The position numbers and the translations under genes are program-made. Below, in pieces: positions 10,511-19,482 of a DNA stretch of 64,000 bases. This DNA comes from JBCCGI01 sp039029355 (GTDB taxonomy: Bacteria > Planctomycetota > UBA1135 > GCA-002686595). Under the pieces are notes generated by a model that did no database searches, was not told the DNA's origin, and saw only the letters and a program-made list of their open reading frames with translations. Each line of letters opens with the position of its first letter. Position 1 is the stretch's first letter. The stretch lies in assembly GCA_039029355.1 (NCBI GenBank), contig JBCCGI010000011.1, positions 88,757 to 152,756 of the forward strand, in the 5' to 3' direction.

Positions 10511-11527
10511 ATGAGCCAAGACCAGCCGATCCTCAGCGTCGAGCACCTGACGACGTCGTTCCGCACGGACCGCGGCATCGTGACGGCCGTCGACGACGTG
10601 TCGTTCGAGCTCTTCCGCGGCGAGACGCTCGGCATCGTGGGGGAGTCGGGTTGCGGGAAGACCGTGACCAGCAAGTCGATCATGCGGCTGCTGCCCGACC
10701 ACCTCACGATCTACGGGCCGACGAGCCGTATCGGCTTCGACGGCATGAACCTCGCCACCGTGCCCGAGCCCACCATGCGCGAGGTGCGCGGCGCGCGCAT
10801 CGCGATGATCTTCCAGGAGCCGATGACCTCGCTGAACCCGGTCTTCCGCATCGGGTGGCAGCTGGACGAGGCGCTCAAGTACCACACCGACCTCGACCGC
10901 GCGCAGCGGCGCGAGCGCTCGATCGAGATGCTCCGCCTGGTCGAGATCCCGAACGCGGAGAAGCGGATCGACGAGTACCCGCACCAGCTGTCCGGGGGGA
11001 TGCGGCAGCGCGTGATGATCGCGATGGCGCTCTGCTGCGAGCCCGACATCCTGATCGCCGACGAGCCGACGACGGCGCTCGACGTCACGATCCAGGCGCA
11101 GATCCTGCACCTGATGGCGGACCTCAAGAACCGCCTCAACACCGCGATCATGCTCATCACGCACGACCTGGGCGTGGTGGCGCAGGTGTGCGACCGGCTG
11201 CTGGTGATGTACGCCGGCCGCGTCATCGAGGAGGGCGAGATCCGCGACGTCTTCCACCACCCGCGGCACCCATACACCAAGGCGCTGCTGGACTCGATCC
11301 CCAAGTCCGGCCGCCGCGAGCGAGGCGCGCGCCTCGCGACGATCCCCGGCATCGTGCCCAGCCTCTTCGAGCTCCCCAATGGCTGCCGCTTCGAGGAGCG
11401 CTGCTCGCTCAGTGAAGGACGCTGCGCCGACGAGGAGCCCAACCTGGAGCTCCACGGCGACCGCAGGGTCCGCTGCCACTTTCCGATTGAGTCCGGGGAG
11501 CCGACGGCGGCGAAGGAGGCCAACTAG
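10511..11527 (+). CDS. Peptide/nickel-type ABC transporter ATPase, OppD/DppD-like (second importer)
   Basis: ATPase of 338 residues. The ATG at 10511, two bases after the permease stop, gives the normal family N-terminus (ILSVEHLTTSF). Walker A is GESGCGKT (about 47-54), the Q-loop IFQEPMTSLNP, signature LSGGMRQRV, Walker B ILIADEPT and switch LITHDL. The C-terminal extension carries four cysteines (GCRF, ERCS, GRCA, RCHF), a pattern that holds an iron-sulfur cluster in some DppD proteins. The stop TAG shares its G with the GTG of the next gene. Confidence 0.95.
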   Translation: MSQDQPILSVEHLTTSFRTDRGIVTAVDDVSFELFRGETLGIVGESGCGKTVTSKSIMRLLPDHLTIYGPTSRIGFDGMNLATVPEPTMREVRGARIAMIFQEPMTSLNPVFRIGWQLDEALKYHTDLDRAQRRERSIEMLRLVEIPNAEKRIDEYPHQLSGGMRQRVMIAMALCCEPDILIADEPTTALDVTIQAQILHLMADLKNRLNTAIMLITHDLGVVAQVCDRLLVMYAGRVIEEGEIRDVFHHPRHPYTKALLDSIPKSGRRERGARLATIPGIVPSLFELPNGCRFEERCSLSEGRCADEEPNLELHGDRRVRCHFPIESGEPTAAKEAN

Positions 11528-12489
11528 TGCCGCTGCTCGAAGTTCGTGACCTGGTCAAGCACTTCCCCGTCCACGGCGGCTTCCTGAACCGTGCGGTCGG
11601 CGCGGTGCACGCCGTCAACCGCGTGTCGTTCACGGTCGACCGCGGCGAGATCCTCGGCGTCGTGGGGGAGTCCGGCTGCGGCAAGTCGACCCTCGGCAAG
11701 TGCGTCATCCGCCTGATCGAACCGACGGACGGCTCGATCACCTACGACGGCGAGGAGCTGATCGGCCTCCGCCACGCCGAGCTCATGCCCTTCCGGCAGC
11801 GGATGCAGATCATCTTCCAGGACCCCTACTCCTCGCTGAACCCGCGCCTGACGGTGAAGGCGCTGCTCAAGGAGGTCCTGAAGTTCCACGGCATGGTCGA
11901 GCCGTCCGAGATGGACGACCGCATCCGCGAGCTGATCACCAAGGTGGGCCTGCGCGCCGACTCCGCGGACAAGTTCCCGCACGAGTTCTCCGGCGGCCAG
12001 CGCCAGCGCATCGGCATCGCGCGCGCCCTGGCCCTCTCCCCGGAGTTCATCGTCGCCGACGAGCCGGTCTCCGCCCTCGACGTGTCGATCCAGGCTCAGG
12101 TCCTCAACCTGATGATGGACCTCAAGGACGACCTGGGCCTAACGCTGCTCTTCATCTCCCACGACCTCAAGGTCATCGAGCACTTCTGCGACCGCGTGCT
12201 CGTCATGTACCTCGGCTTCGTCGTCGAGGAGCTCTCGTGCGAGGACCTCCACGAGCGCGCCGAGCACCCCTACACCAAGGCCCTCCTCGGCGCGAACCCG
12301 ATCAACGACCCGGACGAGCGCCGCGAGCTGATGGTGCTGCAGGGCGACGTGCCGAGCCCGTTCGACCTGCCCGCCGGCTGCCCGTTTGCGGGTCGCTGCC
12401 CGATCGTCGAGGACCGCTGCCGCGAAGAGCGACCGCCGCTGGAGGTGAAGGAAAGCGGACATCGGGCGGCGTGCTTCCTGGTGGAGTAG
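11527..12489 (+). CDS. Peptide/nickel-type ABC transporter ATPase, OppF/DppF-like (second importer)
   Basis: Last gene of the ten-gene importer series, 320 residues, GTG start overlapping the previous stop by one base. Walker A GESGCGKS at about 47-54, Q-loop IFQDPYSSLNP, signature FSGGQRQRIG, Walker B FIVADEPVSALD, switch ISHDL. The N-terminal LVKHFPVHGG and C-terminal oligo_HPY segment with four cysteines fit OppF. It heterodimerises with the OppD-like subunit to energise uptake. A weak imperfect hairpin (12576-12594) follows in the intergenic region. Confidence 0.95.
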   Translation: MPLLEVRDLVKHFPVHGGFLNRAVGAVHAVNRVSFTVDRGEILGVVGESGCGKSTLGKCVIRLIEPTDGSITYDGEELIGLRHAELMPFRQRMQIIFQDPYSSLNPRLTVKALLKEVLKFHGMVEPSEMDDRIRELITKVGLRADSADKFPHEFSGGQRQRIGIARALALSPEFIVADEPVSALDVSIQAQVLNLMMDLKDDLGLTLLFISHDLKVIEHFCDRVLVMYLGFVVEELSCEDLHERAEHPYTKALLGANPINDPDERRELMVLQGDVPSPFDLPAGCPFAGRCPIVEDRCREERPPLEVKESGHRAACFLVE

Positions 12490-12792
12490 TCCGAGCTCCG
12501 GAACGCCGTCCACAACAGCGGTGACGCCGAGCCTCGTTCGCGGCCAGTGCCTAGGTCGCCACCGAGCCGCGGAGTGGCGTGGGGTTTTCCCGCCGTGGGA
12601 CCCGGCCTACCCCGCTAGCGGCAGCGAGGTTTGGGTCGCGTCCTTGTGGGCGCGGGAGCGCGTTGGGTTTTTCGGAGATCCGTGACCGATCCGTGCCCCG
12701 GCGTTCGCTCCGCAAGCATGCACTGTGCTTTCAAGCGTCTCGCTTCCCGCCGGCTCTCACGAGAGTGGAGCCAACAGCTTGGCGGCCTTCGG
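12490..12792. other. Intergenic region after the importer operon
   Basis: A 303-base gap between the last ATPase gene and the chosen start of the secreted protein. It holds a weak imperfect hairpin at 12576-12594 (ggc..ggg paired with cccgcc, T4 in the loop), which may help end the importer transcript. The frame of the downstream gene is open back to 12631, with an in-frame ATG at 12718 as an alternative start. I see no tRNA, convincing promoter or repeat. Confidence 0.5.
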
Positions 12793-15700
12793 ATGGGCCA
12801 CGCAGCAGCTCGCGTTTTCCTCTGGGCCCTCTTGGCTCCCCTCGGAGTCGCTCAGATGGAGCAGCCTCAGACACCGCCGTTCGCCGGAACATCCGGCGCC
12901 GAGTTCAGCGGGTGGGACTGCTTCACGATCGCCTTCGGCGGCCCCAACGCGCCGGACGATCCGAGCACCACCTCCGACGACGCGTATCTGACGCAGGGGA
13001 ACCCCGGGGCGATCATCACGTCGGCCTGTGCGATCTACCACCCGTTCTCCTTCTCGGCCTACCTCATCAACGATAGCGTTCCCAACGATCTACAGGACGT
13101 GCACCTGCAGACCCGGACGCTCGGCAATCCGCTCGATTCGAACAGCGCGCAGCTGCGCTACGTCGATGGCGGGGGGGGAGTCATCGCACTGTCCCCGGCG
13201 TCCGTCACCGACCTCGGGGCCGCCTCCGGGTCGGAGCTGTATTTCGTGTGGGACCTGAGCGGGATCTCCGACACGGTGCTGTCCTACGAGATCGCGTTCC
13301 TGTCCATAGCCCCGAACACCTCGCTCGACGCCGTCCACCTGCACACCTTCGCGGGCTTCGAGGACTGCAACGGCAACGGCGTTCCGGATGAGTGCGATCT
13401 GCTCGACGAGACGAGTCCGGACTGCGACGGGAACGGGGTGCCGGATGAGTGCGACATCGCCGCCGGCACGCCGCCCGGCTGCTCGGAGTTCGCGATCGGC
13501 AACGGCGTGGTCAGCCTGACGCTCCAGCAGGACGACGAGTTCGGACTCGTCTACAAGCACCTGGTCAACCTCGCGGCGCCGAGTCCGGTCGGCGCGCAGG
13601 ACGGCATCTTCTTCGCGCCGACCGACCTCTGGAAGGTCACGCTGCACGACACGGCCTTCTCCACGGCTCCGGTCTCTACCAGCTCGCCGTGCCTGCCGCA
13701 GCCGGCGGATGGTCTGGTCCACATCCGCGCGAGCGAGGTGCTGGCGCAGCCGGTGATCACGACGCTTCCTGAGGGACCCGGGGTGCCGTCCGAGATGCGG
13801 GCGAAGTGGACCGTCTCCGCCTCTCTGATCGAGGAGCTGGAGATCGCCGACGAAGACTTAGCCCTGGGGTTTCCGCTGGAGCCCTTCGCGATCGAGCTGA
13901 TCGTCCAGGCCAAGCCCGGCGACGACTTCTTGACGCTCAATACCAACGTGCGCCTGCTCGACGACTCGTCCCAGCTATCTGTCTACCGCGTCGAGCTGCG
14001 GGCCGCAGCTGCGCTGACGAGCCCTCCTGAGCATCAGCTGCTCGCCGTGCCCTGGTACTACGGAGTCCTGCTGCCGAACCCGACCCAGTCGGAGGTACTC
14101 GAGCTCGCGGACTGCCTCGCGGACGTCCGCCTGAGCGACCCCGTGTACGGCAAGAACGTCGCGACGCATCCCGGGGCGATGAGCATGCAGTGGATGTCGT
14201 TCTACGAGACCGACGACGTCGGGGACGACCTGCTCTTCTGGGGAACGAGGGACACCGGGAACCACATCAAGCCGTACTTGGTCTATCCCGAGCCCAACGG
14301 ACTGGGCTTTGGCGTGCAGTACCACCCGGACGACAACCTGGTCGCGACGGGGCAGGAGGACGCCGACCTGGACGGCGTCCCCGACGGACTGTCCATGCCC
14401 TTCGACGTGGTCATGACGGCCCTCAAGGGAGACTGGTACGACGCCGCCCAGTACTACCGTGATTGGGCGGTGGACGACGATTGGGTGTGGATTCCCAACC
14501 AGCTTCCGGGCACGGGCCAGTCGACCTACTCCGACGTGGCCTGGAGCACTCCCTTCCTCGGGAGCATCTCGCTGGCCGAGTGCGACCCGCCGCCCTTGGG
14601 GTTGCCGCCCGACACGGGCATGTCCAAGAACCACGGCTACTTTCAGTACTGGGAGCGCGACTGGATCGACTTCAAGGACACCTTCCTCGTCCAGGACGTG
14701 ATCGCTCGACCCTGGTTCTGGGACGCGAACGCCTTCGATGCGAGCTTTGGGCAGTGGTTCCCGGCCCAGCCCGACTTCATCAGCGCGACTACCGTGATCA
14801 CCGAACCGTGGGCGCCGTACTTCCATCCGCTGGTCCTCGACCCGGACGCTTCTGCCTTCCAGAGCTCCTACATCCCGGGGCTGGAGGGCCAGAGCCTGGA
14901 GCTCCTCACGGTGCGGGATGAGTTCAATCAACCGCACCGCACCTCCATCGACGCGCCGGCGAAGAACCTCGGCTGCGGGCCGAACCCCGTCGAGACCTGG
15001 CAGCAGGAGATCCTCTGCCCGGCGATCCTCGATCCAGCGGGCGGTCCCGTAGACACGATCGCGTTGGCCTACGCCAAGCACGTGATCGCCGAGCTCGAGG
15101 CCTCACTGCCGGTCGGCGCAACTCTGTCCGGGTGCTACCTCGACGAATACCACAACATCGAGCGGGTTTGCTTCAGCCAGGATCACGGCCATCCCGTGGG
15201 CGGCGACGGCACCTACTTCGTCGACGGCAAGCAAGTCCTGGCCTCGGAGCTCAAGACCTGGATGGCGGATACGCTGAACATCTCGGAGCCTTTCCTCTGG
15301 ATCGAAGGCGCCTCGGAGCGCTATCTAGCGCTGGTGGAGATCGCCAACCTGAGCTACGGCGGCGTCTTCGGCTCGGACCTGGAGGAGGCGAGCTTCGTGC
15401 GCGCCCCGATGTTCCAGACGGTCTACAACGAGTATCAGCGCTTCGCGAGCGTTCTGCCGGTCAACCTGCCGCTCCCGAGCGGCATCGACTCTCTCTCGAT
15501 GGCGGCCAGCCGGCACTTCGTCGCGCGCTACGCCCACGAGTCGGGCGAGGTGCCCATGGGGACGGTGCTCTCGCCGACGTCGTTGATGGACAACCTGAAC
15601 GACCCCGACTTCGCCCTCGTGGCTCAGATGGTGACCGGCTTCGTGCAGGTGCTCAAGACGGACGAAGCGCGCGACCTGGTCCGCTTCGGGCAGCGCTTCC

Positions 15701-16125
15701 GGAACCCGGAGGTCGTCGTCTCCACTCTGCTGGGTCCGTCGGGCCCTCCGCCGACCTTCGGCGGCAAGGGAGTCACGACGGTCCCGGTCGCCTGCAGAGA
15801 ACCGGGCGATGGCGCCCCGCAGTATCCGCCTGTGTACGCCTCCGCGAGCGGCGTGGCGGGAACGCGCGTCGCTTTCCTGCTCGTCAACTGGACCGCGGCG
15901 CAGGATCTCTGCCTCGGCCTCGTTCAGGACGCCGTTCCCGGACCGCAGTCGGGGCTCTTGAGGCTCGACCCCCAGTCCTACGGCTTCCCGGCCGGTGCCC
16001 CGCTGGTGCTGACCAATACCGCAACCGGCGCACAGATGCCGCTCAGCGCCGGCGCCGGCCCGGTCGACGTGGGCTTCGAGTTGCCGCAGCTGTCGGCCAA
16101 CCTGTATCTCCTCGAGTGGGAGTGA
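12793..16125 (+). CDS. Large secreted protein with GNGVPDECD repeats, possibly a DUF6259-type glycosidase
   Basis: Predicted exported protein of 1110 residues. The ATG at 12793 is chosen because it begins a signal peptide (MGHAAARVFLWALLAPLGVAQ); in-frame alternatives at 12718 and 12631 add an arginine-rich lead. Residues about 30-185 resemble a beta-rich surface domain. At about 191-223 there are two repeats of the form DC[ND]GNGVPDECD, Asp-rich loops likely to bind calcium and frequent in planctomycete secreted proteins. The rest (about 230-1110) contains GDWYDAAQYYRDWA and LDEYHN, which recall TIM-barrel sugar-active proteins annotated DUF6259; that assignment is tentative. The C-terminus is a beta-sandwich-like tail. 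Substrate unknown. It stands alone downstream of the two importers. Confidence 0.85.
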   Translation: MGHAAARVFLWALLAPLGVAQMEQPQTPPFAGTSGAEFSGWDCFTIAFGGPNAPDDPSTTSDDAYLTQGNPGAIITSACAIYHPFSFSAYLINDSVPNDLQDVHLQTRTLGNPLDSNSAQLRYVDGGGGVIALSPASVTDLGAASGSELYFVWDLSGISDTVLSYEIAFLSIAPNTSLDAVHLHTFAGFEDCNGNGVPDECDLLDETSPDCDGNGVPDECDIAAGTPPGCSEFAIGNGVVSLTLQQDDEFGLVYKHLVNLAAPSPVGAQDGIFFAPTDLWKVTLHDTAFSTAPVSTSSPCLPQPADGLVHIRASEVLAQPVITTLPEGPGVPSEMRAKWTVSASLIEELEIADEDLALGFPLEPFAIELIVQAKPGDDFLTLNTNVRLLDDSSQLSVYRVELRAAAALTSPPEHQLLAVPWYYGVLLPNPTQSEVLELADCLADVRLSDPVYGKNVATHPGAMSMQWMSFYETDDVGDDLLFWGTRDTGNHIKPYLVYPEPNGLGFGVQYHPDDNLVATGQEDADLDGVPDGLSMPFDVVMTALKGDWYDAAQYYRDWAVDDDWVWIPNQLPGTGQSTYSDVAWSTPFLGSISLAECDPPPLGLPPDTGMSKNHGYFQYWERDWIDFKDTFLVQDVIARPWFWDANAFDASFGQWFPAQPDFISATTVITEPWAPYFHPLVLDPDASAFQSSYIPGLEGQSLELLTVRDEFNQPHRTSIDAPAKNLGCGPNPVETWQQEILCPAILDPAGGPVDTIALAYAKHVIAELEASLPVGATLSGCYLDEYHNIERVCFSQDHGHPVGGDGTYFVDGKQVLASELKTWMADTLNISEPFLWIEGASERYLALVEIANLSYGGVFGSDLEEASFVRAPMFQTVYNEYQRFASVLPVNLPLPSGIDSLSMAASRHFVARYAHESGEVPMGTVLSPTSLMDNLNDPDFALVAQMVTGFVQVLKTDEARDLVRFGQRFRNPEVVVSTLLGPSGPPPTFGGKGVTTVPVACREPGDGAPQYPPVYASASGVAGTRVAFLLVNWTAAQDLCLGLVQDAVPGPQSGLLRLDPQSYGFPAGAPLVLTNTATGAQMPLSAGAGPVDVGFELPQLSANLYLLEWE

Positions 16126-16208
16126 CGTTGGTCGTCAGCTGGTTCGACGGGGGGACTCGAGGGTCGCCGAGGCTCTAGCCGGACGGCCGCCTGACGTACC
16201 CGCGGACT

Positions 16209-16239
16209 CTCGGGCCTGCTCCTCGCAGCAGGCCACGAG
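16209..16239. terminator. Stem-loop between convergent genes, possible bidirectional terminator
   Basis: An 8-bp perfect stem (ggcctgct/agcaggcc, 6-base loop) extended by ctcg/cgag across one bulged A, lying between the stop of the secreted-protein gene and the stop of the oppositely oriented COG0523 gene. It has no T-run on either strand, so termination activity is uncertain. The rest of the 281-base convergent gap shows no other feature. Confidence 0.4.
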
Positions 16240-16406
16240 TGGGCCGGGATCGCTTCGCCGTGTCGCCCGATCGCCTCTGGCCGGCGCCTGGAACCTCCGC
16301 CCGCCGTGGCTTCCCTTGGCCCGGCTGACCGGCCGCACAGAGCCGGCGCCCGATGGCGTGCCTCAGGTCTACCGAGCCGCTCCCGCGTTTTGGTGCGGGG
16401 GCCGAG

Positions 16407-17759
16407 CTAGTGCGGGTGCGCGTGGCCGTGATGGTGGCTGTGATCGTGGTCTGAGTCGGCTGCCCAGGGCGCGACCGGATCCTCATAGTCGGCCCAGACC
16501 TCCGGCCCGGCCTCGAACTCCTCGTCCGTCAGCAGGCACCGGTCGAGCCTCTGTCGGAACCCCGCCTCGTCGAGGTCCTTGCCGATCACGACCAGCTCCT
16601 GCCGGCGGTCCCCGTAGGGGGGGAGCGAGATCTCGATCATCTCGCTCTTGAGCTTCGGGTCGTCCGCGAGCTCCTCGGGGGGGACGGCGCTCCACCACAG
16701 GCCGCCGCACTCCAGCGAGCCTACGCGACCCGCCTGCTGCCACAGGCCGGCGAGCTCCATACGCGTCGCCAGCCAGACGTGCCCCTTGGAGCGGACGACG
16801 CCGTCGAAGCCGGTCGTTCGGATGAAGCTGTTGTAGCGCTCCGGGTGAAAGGGCCTTCGAGCCCGGTAGACGAACGACTCGAAGCCGTACTTCTCGGCGT
16901 CCACGTTCCAGCCGTCTTCGGGGTTCTCGACGCTGTCCGGCAGCGTCTCGGCCCACTCTTCGGTGAAGAGCCCGGTGTTCAGCACCTCGGCCAGGTCGAC
17001 CTGCCCGTACGAGGCTTCGAGCATCCGGGCCTGTGGGTTCAGGCTGCCGATCATGCCGCGCAGCACGCCGAGCTGCTCGTCGGTCAGAAGGTCGACCTTG
17101 TTGAGGATGATGACGTTTGCGAACTCCACCTGATTGGCCATCAGCTGGGCGATGTCGCGGTCGTCGTCCTCGGTTACGCCGATGCTGCGGTCCCGCAGCT
17201 CGTCGACCGACTGGAAGTCCTTCAGGAAGTTGAACCCATCGACGACGGTCACGAGGGTGTCGAGCCGCGCGACGTTGCTTAGGCTTCGTCCCTCCTCGTC
17301 CTCGAAGACGAACGTCTCCGCGACCGGGAACGGCTCGGCGATCCCGGTGGACTCGATCAGCAGATAGTCGAAGCGCCCCTCGACGGCAAGGCGGCCGACT
17401 TCCTTCAGCAGGTCTTCGCGCAGAGTGCAGCAGACGCATCCGCTCGAGAGCTCGATCAACTTCTCCTCTGTGCGGTTCAGGGTCGCCTGGCCACCCTTGA
17501 CGAGCTGCGCGTCGATGTTGATGTCGCTCATGTCGTTGACGATCAGCGCGACCCGCAGCCCCTCCCGGTTGTTGAGGACGTGGCTGAGCAGGGTCGTCTT
17601 GCCCGCCCCCAGGAACCCGGACAGCACGGTGACCGGGATCGCGCTCGGCGCCTGATCCGCGGTTGGGAACGACCGCGGAAGGGAGGTGAGCGGAGCGGCG
17701 GCTCGACCTTCCTCTGAGGTGCCGGGCGGGTGGATGGAGTCGTTCTTCGGTTCGGTCAT
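16407..17759 (-). CDS. COG0523 (CobW/YeiR/ZigA family) GTPase, putative metallochaperone
   Basis: Cytoplasmic G3E-family GTPase of 450 residues. Walker A GFLGAGKT at about 48-55; the family metal motif C-x-C-C (GCVCC) at about 108-111; the guanine-specificity NKVD after VIILN; and a C-terminal CobW_C domain. The protein ends in a His/Asp-rich tail (residues about 436-450, seven histidines), common in zinc-handling members such as ZigA and YciC. Proteins of this family move zinc, cobalt or other metals to target enzymes; zinc is the likeliest metal given the tail. A DUF2490 gene lies just upstream on the same strand, 115 bases away. I found no clear Zur operator in that gap. The N-terminal 40 residues are probably disordered. 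Confidence 0.92.
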   Translation of the reverse strand: MTEPKNDSIHPPGTSEEGRAAAPLTSLPRSFPTADQAPSAIPVTVLSGFLGAGKTTLLSHVLNNREGLRVALIVNDMSDINIDAQLVKGGQATLNRTEEKLIELSSGCVCCTLREDLLKEVGRLAVEGRFDYLLIESTGIAEPFPVAETFVFEDEEGRSLSNVARLDTLVTVVDGFNFLKDFQSVDELRDRSIGVTEDDDRDIAQLMANQVEFANVIILNKVDLLTDEQLGVLRGMIGSLNPQARMLEASYGQVDLAEVLNTGLFTEEWAETLPDSVENPEDGWNVDAEKYGFESFVYRARRPFHPERYNSFIRTTGFDGVVRSKGHVWLATRMELAGLWQQAGRVGSLECGGLWWSAVPPEELADDPKLKSEMIEISLPPYGDRRQELVVIGKDLDEAGFRQRLDRCLLTDEEFEAGPEVWADYEDPVAPWAADSDHDHSHHHGHAHPH

Positions 17760-17874
17760 CGGATTGCTCGTCGAATCGGCTGCCCTCGCCGGACCGCGCT
17801 CGCGCGATCCGGCCGCGTGTGCGCGCCGGCTCCGGCGTTCCGGCCGAGGCGGCCCTGGGGCGGCGTGCCGCTCC

Positions 17875-18579
17875 CTAGAAGTTGCCCAGCAGCGTCACCG
17901 CCAACACGTGGTTCGAAGAGCTGTCAGCCGCATCCCGCGGGATGTACTGGTTGAGATACCCGACCTCGAGCGTCAGCGAGTCGTCCACCTTCCAGCCCAT
18001 GCCCGCGAAGGCGCGGTTCTGCCGGAAGCCGGTGTCCTGGCCCCAGGACGTGTCGTTGAGGTCGAAGAAGCCCTCGTCCCAAACGCGCCAGCCCAGCCGC
18101 GAGTCGTCGCTCACCGGCTTCGTCCAGCGCACGAACTGGCGCAGGCGCCAGCCCGTGTCGCTGCCGCGTTCGTCGTAGCGTTGCTCCAGCCTGGTGCGGG
18201 CGAAGGGGGTGCCCCAGTCGTAGCGCTTGCCCCAGGTGAGCTGCTGCCAGATGCGCTGCTCGGTGAACGAGCCGGCGATCGGGTCGTTCTCGATCCAGGC
18301 GTAGCCGAGCCAGGCGGTCGTGTGCTCGTTGATGTCGTAGCCGATGCCCGGGCGCACGATGCTGGTCTCGAAGCCGTTGGAGTCCTCGAAGAAGCGCGCG
18401 TGTGCGTCGAACCACCAGCGCATCCGCCCCTGCGGCGCGATGTTGAGGCGGCCCTGCCCGGCGAAGGCTGACCAGAGGCCTTGATCGGTGTCCTGCCCGT
18501 GGGGGGCGGAGGATCCGGCCACTAGGGCGGCCAGCAGCGTCAGCGTCCGAACGGCTTCTCTTCGCGGAATTCGCAGCAT
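17875..18579 (-). CDS. DUF2490 family protein, predicted outer-membrane/periplasmic
   Basis: 234 residues from the ATG at 18579, which gives a signal peptide (MLRIPRREAVRTLTLLAALV, cleavage near SSAPHGQ); the frame is open to 18681. The mature part starts with DQGLWSAFAGQGRL and continues as alternating hydrophobic strands (RWWFDAHARF, TAWLGYAWI, RTRLEQRYDERG) ending in LAVTLLGNF, a beta-barrel-like pattern with a terminal phenylalanine. This matches DUF2490, whose function is unknown. It precedes the COG0523 gene on the same strand and may be co-transcribed. Its leader contains a perfect -10 hexamer and two strong stem-loops. Confidence 0.85.
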   Translation of the reverse strand: MLRIPRREAVRTLTLLAALVAGSSAPHGQDTDQGLWSAFAGQGRLNIAPQGRMRWWFDAHARFFEDSNGFETSIVRPGIGYDINEHTTAWLGYAWIENDPIAGSFTEQRIWQQLTWGKRYDWGTPFARTRLEQRYDERGSDTGWRLRQFVRWTKPVSDDSRLGWRVWDEGFFDLNDTSWGQDTGFRQNRAFAGMGWKVDDSLTLEVGYLNQYIPRDAADSSSNHVLAVTLLGNF

Positions 18580-18628
18580 GGGTTCTGCTAGGGAGTCGAG
18601 GAAGGGGGCAGCTCTTGAGGTTCCGGTC

Positions 18629-18674
18629 GGCCGGTGAGACACCGGCCGCCGCCGCTGCGGGAGCACCGCAGCGG
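18629..18674 (-). promoter_or_regulatory. Tandem stem-loops in the DUF2490 leader
   Basis: Two perfect hairpins in series: ggccggtg/caccggcc (8 bp, loop aga, 18629-18647) and ccgctgcgg/ccgcagcgg (9 bp, loop gagca, 18652-18674). They sit between the HAD gene stop (18730) and the DUF2490 start (18579). Neither is followed by a T-run on the minus strand. With the -10 element at 18682-18687, they would form the 5' untranslated region of the DUF2490 mRNA; otherwise they could end the HAD transcript. Confidence 0.55.
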
Positions 18675-18681
18675 AGCGCAC

Positions 18682-18687
18682 ATTATA
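18682..18687 (-). promoter_or_regulatory. Perfect -10 hexamer upstream of DUF2490 gene
   Basis: On the minus strand this reads TATAAT inside TCCTATAATG, unusual in this very GC-rich DNA. No good -35 hexamer is found at 16-18 bases. A transcript from here would start near 18675, about 95 bases before the DUF2490 ATG, and would begin with the two hairpins at 18629-18674. Confidence 0.45.
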
Positions 18688-18729
18688 GGAGGTCGCTTCG
18701 AGCCCGGCACCGCGCGCCGGGGCTCGACC

Positions 18730-19452
18730 TCAGGAGCCCACTCCGTAGTCCTCGCGTAGGATCCGCTCCAGCTCGACGAAGCTCTCGATGGTGTGGTTCG
18801 GCTCGATGTCGGTCCCCGCGAGCCCGTACTTGGCCGCGCGCTTGGCCCACACCGCCGTCATGCCGATCGACTGGGGCGGTGTGATGTCGTGGTCGGGGCT
18901 GTCGCCGACGTACATCGCCTCCTCGGGGGTCAGGCCGAGGTCGCGCAGGGCGGTTTGGTAGAGCTTGGGGTTCGGCTTCGAGATCCCGATCTGGTCGGAG
19001 ATGAAGATCGCGCCCTCGTCGAGGTAGGGGACGAGCCCCAGGCGCACGATCTTCTCGGCCTGCTTGGTGGTCCAGCCGTGGGTGATGATGCCGGTTTGCA
19101 CTCCCGCGCCGCGGAGGAAGCTCAGGAAGGGCACCACGTCCTCGAAGGGGTGCAGGCCGCCGAACTTGGTGTCGTGGTAGGCGACCACGCCGGCGGCGAG
19201 GATCAGCGCGGGGTTGTGGCGCTCGATGCCGGGCGGCCGCAGGCGCTGCAGGAGCTTGTCGAAGTGGTGATCGTAGTTCGACGAGAACTCCGCGATCACC
19301 TCTTCGAGCTCGCGCTGCACGACCTGCAGCGGCAGCTCCAGGCCCGCATCGACCATCGCGGCCACCGCGTTGGCCCGCGCGCGCCGCGCGAAGTCGGTGG
19401 TCGAGAACAGCGTGTCGTCGAGATCGAACAGCACCGCCCGCAGCTTGCCCAT
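18730..19452 (-). CDS. HAD-superfamily hydrolase, subfamily IA
   Basis: Soluble phosphatase-type protein of 240 residues. Motif I is LFDLDDTL with nucleophile Asp10 and Asp12; motif II is the Thr in TGIITHG; motif III is the Lys in SKPNPKLY; motif IV is YVGDSPDHDI. A helical cap lies between motifs I and II. The LFDLDDTLFST start and overall pattern resemble the group described as TIGR02253. The substrate is probably a small phosphorylated metabolite, but cannot be told from sequence. It ends 151 bases before the DUF2490 start and follows the GDSL-like gene by 30 bases on the same strand. Confidence 0.9.
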   Translation of the reverse strand: MGKLRAVLFDLDDTLFSTTDFARRARANAVAAMVDAGLELPLQVVQRELEEVIAEFSSNYDHHFDKLLQRLRPPGIERHNPALILAAGVVAYHDTKFGGLHPFEDVVPFLSFLRGAGVQTGIITHGWTTKQAEKIVRLGLVPYLDEGAIFISDQIGISKPNPKLYQTALRDLGLTPEEAMYVGDSPDHDITPPQSIGMTAVWAKRAAKYGLAGTDIEPNHTIESFVELERILREDYGVGS

Positions 19453-19482
19453 GGCCGGGACTCTACCGCGGATCCGCCCCGG

